A stretch of DNA of 54,809 nt from Alphaproteobacteria bacterium HGW-Alphaproteobacteria-4. GTDB taxonomy: Bacteria; Pseudomonadota; Alphaproteobacteria; Rhodobacterales; Rhodobacteraceae. Positions 1-7,134 of this stretch are shown piece by piece (the first letter of the stretch is position 1; each line of letters begins with the position of its first letter). The notes under the pieces are model-generated. The model was given only the letters and a program-made list of their open reading frames with translations. It had not been told where the DNA came from and did not search any database. The stretch lies in contig PHEE01000017.1 in NCBI GenBank assembly GCA_002842855.1, forward strand, positions 1 to 54,809. The letters run 5' to 3'. Both the position numbers and the translations under genes were made by a program.

Positions 1-97
1 TCGTGCTGTGGGCCATGTCGAACGGGAAACCTACGCCGCAGCCACTCTCGTGGCGCGGATGGAAGATGCGTCCCTGGATCAGGCTGTTGTCTGGGAC
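1..97. repeat. Terminal direct repeat, left copy (circular joint)
   Basis: These 97 bases are identical to the last 97 bases of the window (54713-54809). The methyltransferase reading frame entering at 54585 continues without a break into base 2 onward, so the two ends overlap on one circular or terminally redundant molecule of about 54,712 bp. The copy could be an assembly overlap or a true terminal redundancy; the sequence alone cannot separate these. Confidence 0.95.
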
Positions 98-1031
98 GAC
101 GTTGCCACCTTCGACGGCCGCCCTTGGCGCGGCGCGGTGGACATCGTCACTGCGGGCTATCCGTGCCAGCCGTTCTCCGTCGCGGGCAAGCGCCGGGGCG
201 CGGAGGACCCGCGCCACCTCTGGCCCCATGTCGCCCGCATCATCGGCGAAATCAAACCGCCCTTCGTGTTCCTCGAGAATGTCGCCCATCATCTCCGCCT
301 CGGCTTCCCCGAAGTCGCCAGCGGATTGGTCGGCATGGGCTACCGCCTTGCGGCAGGCCTCTTCACGGCGGCGGAAGTCGGCGCGCCCCATAAGCGAGAG
401 CGGCTCTTCATCCTGGCCATCCGCGAGGGGGACGAGCTGGCCGACCCCGCGCGCCTGCTCCGGCACCCGCTCGAGTGGCGGGAACCGGACGGAGCTGCTG
501 CGGCTCTGGCCGACACCGAGGGCCAGCGCCAACGAGAACCGGCAGACGAAGCCGACGCCGTCGCAGGCGGCGGGGCAGCACGGGATGAACCTGGCGACGA
601 CGGCCGCGATGTGGCCGACCCCGCAGACCGACAGTTTCCGCAGCCGGGGCGGCGAACGACGAGACGAGAAGGGTCTGGACCGCATGGCGCGGGACTGGCC
701 GACGCCGATGGCGAACGACGGCTGCAAGCCGAGCGCGGGCAACCGGCGGTTGGCCGACCTTACCCATTCGGCGGGGATGTGGATGACGCCGACGGCGCGC
801 GATCACAAGGACGGGGCGACGAGCCTCGCGAACACCCCGGTGAACGGCCTGCTTGGCCGCCAGGTCCTGGTGACGCCGATGGCTGGGAGCGATACCTCCG
901 AGCCGCGCCGGACCTTGAACCCGCTGGCCCACCGGGTGGACCGGCTTCGCATCTGTGGCAACGGCGTGGTCCCCTTGGTTGCGGCGCATGCGCTCAGAAC
1001 TCTCGCGGCTGAGCTGCTGGCCGATGGCTGA
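2..1031 (+). CDS. C5 cytosine DNA methyltransferase, 3' part, frameshifted
   Basis: Continuation of the gene that begins at 54585 across the circular joint. The first part carries the catalytic PCQPFSVAG motif (motif IV, about 166-192), then FLENV (motif VI) and PHKRERLF (motif VIII, up to about 412), all in one frame. The C-terminal motif ICGNGVVPLVAAHAL (about 950-994) and the stop at 1029-1031 are in the next frame. The two frames must be joined by skipping one base; the GGGGG run at 427-431 is the most economical place. Between them lies a target-recognition region with repeated WPTP blocks in the second frame. Joined, the protein would be about 385 residues, usual for phage Dcm-like enzymes. 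It probably modifies phage DNA against host restriction. It is either a real mutation, a sequence error or a recoding site. Confidence 0.85.
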   Translation, partial: VLWAMSNGKPTPQPLSWRGWKMRPWIRLLSGTTLPPSTAALGAARWTSSLRAIRASRSPSRASAGARRTRATSGPMSPASSAKSNRPSCSSRMSPIISASASPKSPADWSAWATALRQASSRRRKSARPISESGSSSWPSARGTSWPTPRACSGTRSSGGNRTELLRLWPTPRASANENRQTKPTPSQAAGQHGMNLATTAAMWPTPQTDSFRSRGGERRDEKGLDRMARDWPTPMANDGCKPSAGNRRLADLTHSAGMWMTPTARDHKDGATSLANTPVNGLLGRQVLVTPMAGSDTSEPRRTLNPLAHRVDRLRICGNGVVPLVAAHALRTLAAELLADG

Positions 1032-1040
1032 GGTGGTGGC

Positions 1041-1499
1041 ATGAAAACGTGGACGATCCATGAGGTCGCCGACGCCTGCGCCATGACGACGGGCGAACTG
1101 AGCCAGTGGATCGCGAGGGGTCAATTCAGGCCGTCTGTAACGGTGCAACCCGGTCAGCGACGGCGGTTCGACTGGCGCGATCTCGCGTGCCTCGCCGTCA
1201 TGAACGCGCTGCGCAAGCATTCGTTGTCGATCAACGGGATGGCGCTGATAGTCTCGGACCTGCGCGACGACCTCGCCGGGATGAACGACATCTCCGACAT
1301 CTCGGGCCGGTCCTTCTTCTGCGCGGACTGGGGCAAGAAACAACCCTGTCCGACCGTGGGGCTCGTCACTGAAACGGATCTCTTCGCGGTGCTAAAACGG
1401 CGACCCGAGACCGTGATCATCGTGGACGTTGCGGCCGTGTACCGTGATGCTGCTGATGCAATCCCCGCCATGACGGCCGCGGGAGGTGCCGCGCAGTGA
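1041..1499 (+). CDS. MerR-like helix-turn-helix protein
   Basis: 152 residues, ATG preceded by a GAGGTGG ribosome site. The first 70 residues look like a MerR-type winged helix: an opening helix (WTIHEVADACAM), a turn, then residues resembling the wing (QRRRFDWRDLACLAVM). The rest has no domain I recognise; it includes a Cys/Trp-containing stretch (FFCADWGKKQPCP) and a hydrophobic beta-like segment (VIIVDVAAVYRD). It lies just after the methyltransferase and overlaps the next gene by four bases, suggesting one transcript. A DNA-binding regulator is likely; its target is not visible. Confidence 0.6.
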   Translation: MKTWTIHEVADACAMTTGELSQWIARGQFRPSVTVQPGQRRRFDWRDLACLAVMNALRKHSLSINGMALIVSDLRDDLAGMNDISDISGRSFFCADWGKKQPCPTVGLVTETDLFAVLKRRPETVIIVDVAAVYRDAADAIPAMTAAGGAAQ

Positions 1500-1720
1500 A
1501 GCAGAGCCGGATCATGTCGATGGTCGAGGCAGCGACGAATGTCGTCGTCGGCTATGTGCTGGCCATCGCCACGCAGATCGTGGTGTTCCCGTGGTTCGGG
1601 ATCGAGACCGGACTGGCCGAACATCTGACCATCGGGCTCGCATTCGTGGGCGTCTCGCTGGTGCGCGGCTATCTGCTGCGGCGGTTCTTCGAAGCGATCA
1701 GGATGCGGAGCGCAGAATAA
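1496..1720 (+). CDS. DUF7220-like small membrane protein
   Basis: 74 residues starting at GTG in a GTGA overlap with the stop of the preceding gene. Two hydrophobic segments (about residues 10-31 and 44-60) flank a short loop, and the C-terminus is basic (RRFFEAIRMRS). This pattern matches the small DUF7220 family found next to head or packaging genes in Rhodobacterales prophages. Function unknown; the topology would also fit a holin-like or inner-membrane accessory protein, but nothing proves that. Confidence 0.6.
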   Translation: MKQSRIMSMVEAATNVVVGYVLAIATQIVVFPWFGIETGLAEHLTIGLAFVGVSLVRGYLLRRFFEAIRMRSAE

Positions 1721-1775
1721 GAGACCGCCACCCGATTATCGGGCGGCGGCCCAGAGATGGTTTCGGTGCGTGGCG

Positions 1776-2345
1776 TCAGTCGCGGATAGCGTAGACGCGG
1801 CCTCTTCCGTCAACCTTCTCGGAGATGATTGTCAGGCCGAGCTTCTTTTTCAGCGCGCCGGACATGGCACCCCTAGCGGTGTGAGCTTGCCAGTCGAGTG
1901 CTGCCACGATCTCTTCGATGGTCGCGCCACTCTCGGCGCGGAGCATCGCGATCAGGATGGCCTGCTTGGTGTCCTCGCGCGGCGTGCGCGTCTTGGGCGC
2001 AGCCTTCGGTTCGGTGGGGGTTTCCGGCGCAGGCTCCTCAGTCGGCGCGTTCGTCGCGCCCGCAGGCGCGGGGGTCGCGTCTTCGGTCTCGATGCCGATG
2101 GCGGCGATGCCTGCGTCGGTGGCGACCAGCGTGACGCCGTGGCCGTCGCCGGTCTCGCGCCAGACGGGTTCGCCCTTGCGCATGTCCGCGTCGACCTCCT
2201 GCAGGAAACCCTTGGCGAGCATCGCGCCGACCACCTTGGCGGCGGCGCCCCCGCGCAGGCTCTCGGGCAGCGGCAGGGCGATGCGGTCCTCGCGCTGTGC
2301 GGCGGCGCTGAGGATGATGGCTTGGGTATCGGAAAGCTTGGTCAT
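1776..2345 (-). CDS. DUF3489 domain protein
   Basis: 189 residues. The N-terminal half resembles a winged-helix fold (MTKLSDTQAIILSAAAQRED). A Pro/Ala/Glu-rich linker (about residues 90-120) leads to a C-terminal DUF3489 domain with the typical features: TKQAILIAML, an EEI..L.WQ.HT.RG segment and GLTIISEK. The family is common in alphaproteobacterial phages and may bind DNA. It is transcribed away from the terminase genes, in the same direction as the next small gene to its right. No partner is evident beyond that. Confidence 0.7.
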   Translation of the reverse strand: MTKLSDTQAIILSAAAQREDRIALPLPESLRGGAAAKVVGAMLAKGFLQEVDADMRKGEPVWRETGDGHGVTLVATDAGIAAIGIETEDATPAPAGATNAPTEEPAPETPTEPKAAPKTRTPREDTKQAILIAMLRAESGATIEEIVAALDWQAHTARGAMSGALKKKLGLTIISEKVDGRGRVYAIRD

Positions 2346-2439
2346 GGGGTCGTCTCCGTATTGGGCCCGCGCGATGCGGCGCCTTCTACGACCCCAAGCC
2401 GCGCAGGGCGCGCGGCGGGAGTTCCGGCTGGGCCGGAGA

Positions 2440-2748
2440 TCAGCGGGCGTGTTCGCCCTCGCCGAAGGCGCTGTCGGTTATGCGCTTCAGCAGGCTGGCG
2501 TAGTGTTCGAGGGTGCCGACCATGGCCCAGCCCGCCTCGTCGGGGGCGCAGTTGAAATGGTCGTCGCTGAGCGCCTGCAGGCGGGCGAGCATCTCGTCGA
2601 TCTCGGCCTTCTTGCCGATGAAGGCGGCGAGCGCGTTCGCCCGGTTCCTCGAACCGATGGCGGAACCGGGCTCACCCTTGTTTCGGCGCGCCTTCTCGGC
2701 GCGGAGTTCGTGGCGCGGGGTGGTGATCGGGTTCAGTCGGGTTGTCAT
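2440..2748 (-). CDS. Hypothetical phage protein
   Basis: 102 residues, no recognised domain. The N-terminus is basic (TPRHELRAEKARRNKG) and the middle is predicted helical (ANALAAFIGKKAEIDEMLARLQAL); residues DHFNCAPDEAGWAMVGTLEH include one Cys and two Trp/His-rich turns. It is divergent from the small terminase gene across an intergenic region holding a perfect inverted repeat. Probably a small phage accessory or DNA-binding protein; function not assigned. Confidence 0.55.
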   Translation of the reverse strand: MTTRLNPITTPRHELRAEKARRNKGEPGSAIGSRNRANALAAFIGKKAEIDEMLARLQALSDDHFNCAPDEAGWAMVGTLEHYASLLKRITDSAFGEGEHAR

Positions 2749-2808
2749 CGTGGTGGCTCCTTGGTGAGTTGCATCGTTTCGTTGGAGTGACGTTCGCTCC
2801 GGTCGCGA

Positions 2809-2829
2809 CGCTTATCAACTCGATAAGCG
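2809..2829. promoter_or_regulatory. Inverted repeat between divergent genes (possible operator)
   Basis: CGCTTATC and GATAAGCG form a perfect 8-bp inverted repeat with a 5-base spacer. It lies 31 bases before the terminase small-subunit start and between two divergent transcription units. There is no T-run, so an operator is likelier than a terminator. Confidence 0.45.
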
Positions 2830-2859
2830 CATGATTCTGAATGATAATCGGAGCCGTCG

Positions 2860-3444
2860 ATGCAGGGCATGAGCGAGCGCCAGTACGCCGCCCATGTCGG
2901 GCTGTCGCGGGGCGCGATCCAGAAGGCGAAGACCGCCGAGCGGCTGGTTCTCTATCCGGACGGCAGCATCAACGCGGCCGCCAGCGACGCCAGGCGTGCC
3001 GAGACGACGGACCCGTCAAAGACCCGCAAGCCGTCCGCGCCGAAGCCGAAGCCCGTGCCCGAGGCCGCCGTCGCCGCCGTGGGCGACACGCTTCGGGAGC
3101 AGGGTTTGACCGCCCCGGCCATCGGCGGCGGCACGACCTTCCTGCAGGCCAAGACCGCGAACGAGGTGCTGAAGGCGCAGGAGCGACGCATCCGGCTCCA
3201 GAAGCTGAAGGGGGAGCTGGTCGACCGTGCGCGGGCGGAGACGCTGATGTTTCGGCTCGCGCGCGACGAGCGCGACGCGTGGGTGACCTGGCCGGCGCGG
3301 GTTGCCGCGCTCATGGCCTCTGAACTCACCGCGGCGCTTGGGGACACATGCGAGGTGGAGGCGGCGCTGATGCAGAAGGTTCTGGAGGCCCATGTCCGCG
3401 CCCAGCTCGACAGCCTCGCAGAGATCCGACCCGGGCTTGGATGA
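2860..3444 (+). CDS. Terminase small subunit
   Basis: 194 residues. The N-terminus (ERQYAAHVGLSRGAIQKAK) is a helix-turn-helix of the Nu1/packaging type that would bind the phage pac or cos site. A Pro/Ala/Lys-rich linker (residues 45-75) leads to a helical C-terminal half (KANEVLKAQERRIRLQKLKGE, WVTWPARVAALMASEL) typical of the part that forms the oligomer and contacts the large subunit. The gene overlaps the large subunit by 53 bases, as in many lambda-like packaging modules. An internal ATG at 2869 is an alternative start. Confidence 0.8.
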   Translation: MQGMSERQYAAHVGLSRGAIQKAKTAERLVLYPDGSINAAASDARRAETTDPSKTRKPSAPKPKPVPEAAVAAVGDTLREQGLTAPAIGGGTTFLQAKTANEVLKAQERRIRLQKLKGELVDRARAETLMFRLARDERDAWVTWPARVAALMASELTAALGDTCEVEAALMQKVLEAHVRAQLDSLAEIRPGLG

Positions 3445-5389
3445 CGACCTCTTCGGGTTCGACGGCGCCGCCGCGCTGATCCGTGCCTGGTCGCGGGGTC
3501 TGCGTCCTGATCCTGACCTGACCGTCTCGAGCTGGGCCGACCGCCACCGGAAACTCGCCTCGCGGGCCTCGGCCGAGCCCGGGCAGTACCGCACCGCGCG
3601 CACGCCCTACATGCGCGAGATCATGGACCGGCTCTCGCCCGGCGATCCGACCCAGCGCATCGTGTTCATGAAGGCCGCGCAGGTCGGCGCGACCGAGGCC
3701 GGCAACAACTGGATCGGCTTCGTGATCCATCAGGCGCCGGGGCCGATGCTGGCGGTCCAGCCCACGGTCGAACTGGCCAAGCGCAACTCGCGCCAGCGGA
3801 TCGACCCGCTGATCGACGAAAGCCCCGACCTGCGGGAGCGGGTCAAACCGGCCCGGTCCCGCGACGCGGGCAACACGATGCTGTCGAAGGAGTTCGCGGG
3901 CGGCATCCTGATCATGACCGGCGCGAACTCGGCGGTCGGGCTGCGCTCGACCCCGGCGCGCTACATCTTCCTCGACGAGGTCGACGCCTATCCGGCCTCA
4001 GCCGACGAAGAAGGCGATCCGGTCACGCTGGCGGAAGCCCGTTCGCTGACCTTCGCCCACCGGCGCAAGGTGTTCCTGGTGTCGACGCCGACGATCCGCG
4101 GGCTCTCCCGGATCGAGCGGGAGTTCGAGGCCTCCGATCAGCGGCGGTACTTCGTGCCGTGCCCACATTGCGACGCGATGCAGTGGCTGAAGTTCGACCG
4201 GCTGCGCTGGGAGAAGGGCCGCCCGGAGACGGCGGAATATCACTGCGAGGGCTGCGACGCGGCAATCGCGGAGCACCACAAGACGGCGATGCTGGAGGGC
4301 GGCGAATGGCGGGCGACCGCCGTTGCCACCGATCCGACCACGGTCGGGTATCACCTCTCGGCGCTTTACTCGCCGATCGGCTGGCTGAGCTGGGAGCGGA
4401 TCGTGCGGTCATGGGAAGCGGCCCAAGGGTCGGACGAGGCGATCAAGGCGTTCCGCAACACGATCCTCGGCGAGACATGGGTCGAGACCGGCGAAGCGCC
4501 GGACTGGCAGCGGCTCTACGACCGGCGCGAGCGCTGGACCTCCGGCACGGTGCCCGCGGGCGGGCTGTTCCTGACCGCCGGCGCCGACGTGCAGAAGGAC
4601 CGGATCGAGGTCGATGTCTGGGCCTGGGGTCGCGGGCTGGAAAGCTGGCTCGTCGATCACGTCGTCATAGAGGGCGGGCCGGATCGGCACGACGCCTGGT
4701 CCGAGCTGACGGCGCTGCTGGATCGAAGCTGGCCGCACGAGCGCGGCGCGCATCTCAGGATAGCGCGGCTCGCCGTTGACACGGGCTACGAAGCTCCGGC
4801 GGTCTATTCCTGGTCGCGGGCGCAGGGGTTCGCGCAGGTGTCGCCGGTGAAGGGCGTCGAGGGGTTCAACCGCTCGAGCCCGGTGTCGGGCCCGACCCTT
4901 GTCGACGCGACCGAGGGCGGCAAGCGGCTGCGGCGCGGAGCCCGGCTCTGGACCGTCGCGGTGTCGACCTTCAAGGCCGAGACCTACCGCTTCCTGCGGC
5001 TGGCGCGCCCGACCGAGGAGGAGATGGCCGACGGGGCGGCATTCCCGCCCGGCTCGGTGCACCTGCCGCATTGGGTCGAGAACGAATGGCTGAAGCAGTT
5101 CGTGGCCGAGCAGCTGGTGACGGTGCGCACGAAACGCGGCTTCGCCCGGCTGGAATGGCAGAAGCTCCGTGAGCGCAACGAGGCGCTGGATTGCCGGGTC
5201 TATGCCCGCGCCGCGGCCTGGATCGCGGGCGCGGATCGCTGGCCCGACGAGAAATGGCGCGACCTCGAGGATCAGCTTGGGGCGGCGCCAACGGAAATGG
5301 ATGGCGCAGGGCGGGTCAACCGACCGCAATCCGCACCCCAAGGAAAGCGGCAGTCGGACTGGCTGGGCCGACGCGGAGGATGGTTCTGA
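3392..5389 (+). CDS. Terminase large subunit (GpA family)
   Basis: 665 residues, the usual size for lambda GpA-type terminases. The ATPase half shows a deviant Walker A (KAAQVGATEA, residues 94-103) and Walker B (YIFLDEVDAY, 191-200). A zinc-binding pair, CPHC and CEGC, follows at about residues 253-288. The C-terminal half carries the nuclease region (TAGADVQKDRIEVDVWAWGRG and later acidic positions). The enzyme cuts concatemeric phage DNA and pumps it into the prohead through the portal. It sits between the small subunit and the gpW-like connector in standard order. Confidence 0.95.
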   Translation: MSAPSSTASQRSDPGLDDDLFGFDGAAALIRAWSRGLRPDPDLTVSSWADRHRKLASRASAEPGQYRTARTPYMREIMDRLSPGDPTQRIVFMKAAQVGATEAGNNWIGFVIHQAPGPMLAVQPTVELAKRNSRQRIDPLIDESPDLRERVKPARSRDAGNTMLSKEFAGGILIMTGANSAVGLRSTPARYIFLDEVDAYPASADEEGDPVTLAEARSLTFAHRRKVFLVSTPTIRGLSRIEREFEASDQRRYFVPCPHCDAMQWLKFDRLRWEKGRPETAEYHCEGCDAAIAEHHKTAMLEGGEWRATAVATDPTTVGYHLSALYSPIGWLSWERIVRSWEAAQGSDEAIKAFRNTILGETWVETGEAPDWQRLYDRRERWTSGTVPAGGLFLTAGADVQKDRIEVDVWAWGRGLESWLVDHVVIEGGPDRHDAWSELTALLDRSWPHERGAHLRIARLAVDTGYEAPAVYSWSRAQGFAQVSPVKGVEGFNRSSPVSGPTLVDATEGGKRLRRGARLWTVAVSTFKAETYRFLRLARPTEEEMADGAAFPPGSVHLPHWVENEWLKQFVAEQLVTVRTKRGFARLEWQKLRERNEALDCRVYARAAAWIAGADRWPDEKWRDLEDQLGAAPTEMDGAGRVNRPQSAPQGKRQSDWLGRRGGWF

Positions 5390-5390
5390 C

Positions 5391-5600
5391 ATGACCGACT
5401 GGACGGAAACGGAGCTCTCGGCGCTTCGCCGGGCCTACGCCAGCGGCACGACCCGGGTCAGCTATGACGGCAAGTCGGTGGACTACGGCTCGGCCGAGGA
5501 TCTGCTCGCCCGCATCCGCACCATCGAGCGCGCCATCGCGGGCGTGAGCCGTCCGCTGCCGGTGGCTGGGCTGGCTGGCTTCTCGCGCGGGGACCGGTGA
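5391..5600 (+). CDS. gpW-like head-tail connector protein
   Basis: 69 residues, almost exactly the size of lambda gpW (68). The start at 5391 follows the terminase stop by one base. The sequence ELSALRRAYASGTTRVSYDGKSVDYGSAEDLLARI has the helix, beta-hairpin, helix order of gpW, with the characteristic polar hairpin. gpW plugs the portal after packaging and gives the tail its docking surface. The stop overlaps the portal start by one base (TGATG), so the two are translationally coupled. Confidence 0.8.
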   Translation: MTDWTETELSALRRAYASGTTRVSYDGKSVDYGSAEDLLARIRTIERAIAGVSRPLPVAGLAGFSRGDR

Positions 5601-7129
5601 TGTCGGCGACCTGGTTCGACCACGCCATCGCGACGGTGGCACCGCGCATGGCGGCCCGCCGCGTGATGGCGCGTCAGGCCTTCGAGACCCTGACGCGGGG
5701 CTATGACGGCGCGGCGCGCGGGCGGCGGACCGAGGGTTGGCGTGCGCCGGGATCCTCGGCCGACACCGAGATCGGCGTCGCCGGGGCGCTGCTGCGCGAC
5801 AGGATGCGGGATCTGGTCCGCAACAATCCGCATGCGGCCAAGGCCGTCGCGGTGCTGGTGAACAACATCATCGGCGCGGGCATCATGCCCCGCGCCGCCA
5901 GCGGCGACGACGCGCTCGACCGCAAGGTCGATGCGCTGTTCGAGCGCTGGACGGCGGACTGCGACGCCGACGGCCAACTCGACTTCTACGGTCTGCAGAC
6001 TCTGATCTGCCGCGAGATGGTCGAGGCGGGCGAGGTCCTGGTGCGCCGCCGACTGCGGCGCGCGAGCGATGGCTTGCCGGTTCCACTGCAACTGCAGGTG
6101 CTGGAAGCGGACTTCCTCGACGCCACCAAATCCGGCGCTCTCGGTGTTGGGCGGCTGGTGCAGGGGATCGAATTCGACCCGGTCGGCAAGCGCCGAGCCT
6201 ACTGGCTCCATGCCGAGCATCCGGGCGACGCCTATGGCGCCTTGCAGAACGGGTTGCAAAGCCGCCCGGTCCCGGCGACCGAGATCGCCCATGTCTACGA
6301 GAAGCAGCGCACGCAGGCGCGCGGCGTTCCCTGGGGCGCGCCGGTGATCCGCAGCTTGCGCGACCTCGACGATTACGAGGTGGCCGAACTGGTCCGCAAG
6401 AAGACCGAGGCCTGCGTGACCGCCATCGTCTTCGGCGACGACGAGGCGCAGCAGGGCATCGCGCCGTCCGTGGTCGATGCCGATGGCAACCGGGTCGAGC
6501 AGTTCGAGCCGGGGCTGATCGCCTATGCGCGCGGCGGCAAGGACATCCGCTTCAACCAGCCATCGGCCACCGGGGGCTATGGAGAATACAAGCGCGCCAG
6601 CCTGCACACGATCTCGGCCGGGTTCCGCGTGCCCTACGAGCTGCTGACCGGCGATCTCAGCCAAGTCAACTATTCCTCGATCCGGGCGGGGCTCGTGGAG
6701 TTCCGCCGCCAGATCGACGCCGTGCAGTGGCAGCTCTTCATCCCGATGTTCTGCGCGCCGGTGTGGCGCTGGTTCACAGAAGCCGCATGGGCCGCGGGCC
6801 AGATCCCGTCGCCGACGGTCCCGGTCGAATGGTCGCCGCCGAAGTTCGAGGCGGTCGATCCGCAGAAGGATGCGATGGCGAACCTGCTGTCGATCCGCTC
6901 GGGCACCATGACGCTGGCCGAGGTGATCGCGCGGCAGGGCCGCAACCCGGACGCGGTGCTGGCGGAAATCGCGGCCACCAACGCCAAGCTCGATGCGCTG
7001 GGGCTGGTGCTCGATAGCGACCCGCGGCGGGTGACCAAGACCGGCAGCGCGCAGACCAGCGACCCGTCGAACGACCCGGCCGCCGAAGCGGATGAAACCG
7101 ATCCGGCGCAGGCCGACCAACAGGACTGA
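5600..7129 (+). CDS. Portal protein (lambda family)
   Basis: 509 residues from ATG 5600. The N-terminal region (RDLVRNNPHAAKAVAVLVNNIIGAG) and the core (EAGEVLVRRR, ADFLD, GIEFDPVGKRRAYWLH, PATEIAHVYEKQR) match lambda gpB-type portals. The C-terminus is acidic and disordered-looking. Twelve copies would form the ring at one capsid vertex through which the terminase drives DNA. It lies between the connector and the protease-capsid gene, the usual order. No frameshift or truncation seen. Confidence 0.92.
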   Translation: MSATWFDHAIATVAPRMAARRVMARQAFETLTRGYDGAARGRRTEGWRAPGSSADTEIGVAGALLRDRMRDLVRNNPHAAKAVAVLVNNIIGAGIMPRAASGDDALDRKVDALFERWTADCDADGQLDFYGLQTLICREMVEAGEVLVRRRLRRASDGLPVPLQLQVLEADFLDATKSGALGVGRLVQGIEFDPVGKRRAYWLHAEHPGDAYGALQNGLQSRPVPATEIAHVYEKQRTQARGVPWGAPVIRSLRDLDDYEVAELVRKKTEACVTAIVFGDDEAQQGIAPSVVDADGNRVEQFEPGLIAYARGGKDIRFNQPSATGGYGEYKRASLHTISAGFRVPYELLTGDLSQVNYSSIRAGLVEFRRQIDAVQWQLFIPMFCAPVWRWFTEAAWAAGQIPSPTVPVEWSPPKFEAVDPQKDAMANLLSIRSGTMTLAEVIARQGRNPDAVLAEIAATNAKLDALGLVLDSDPRRVTKTGSAQTSDPSNDPAAEADETDPAQADQQD

Positions 7130-7134
7130 CCTTC

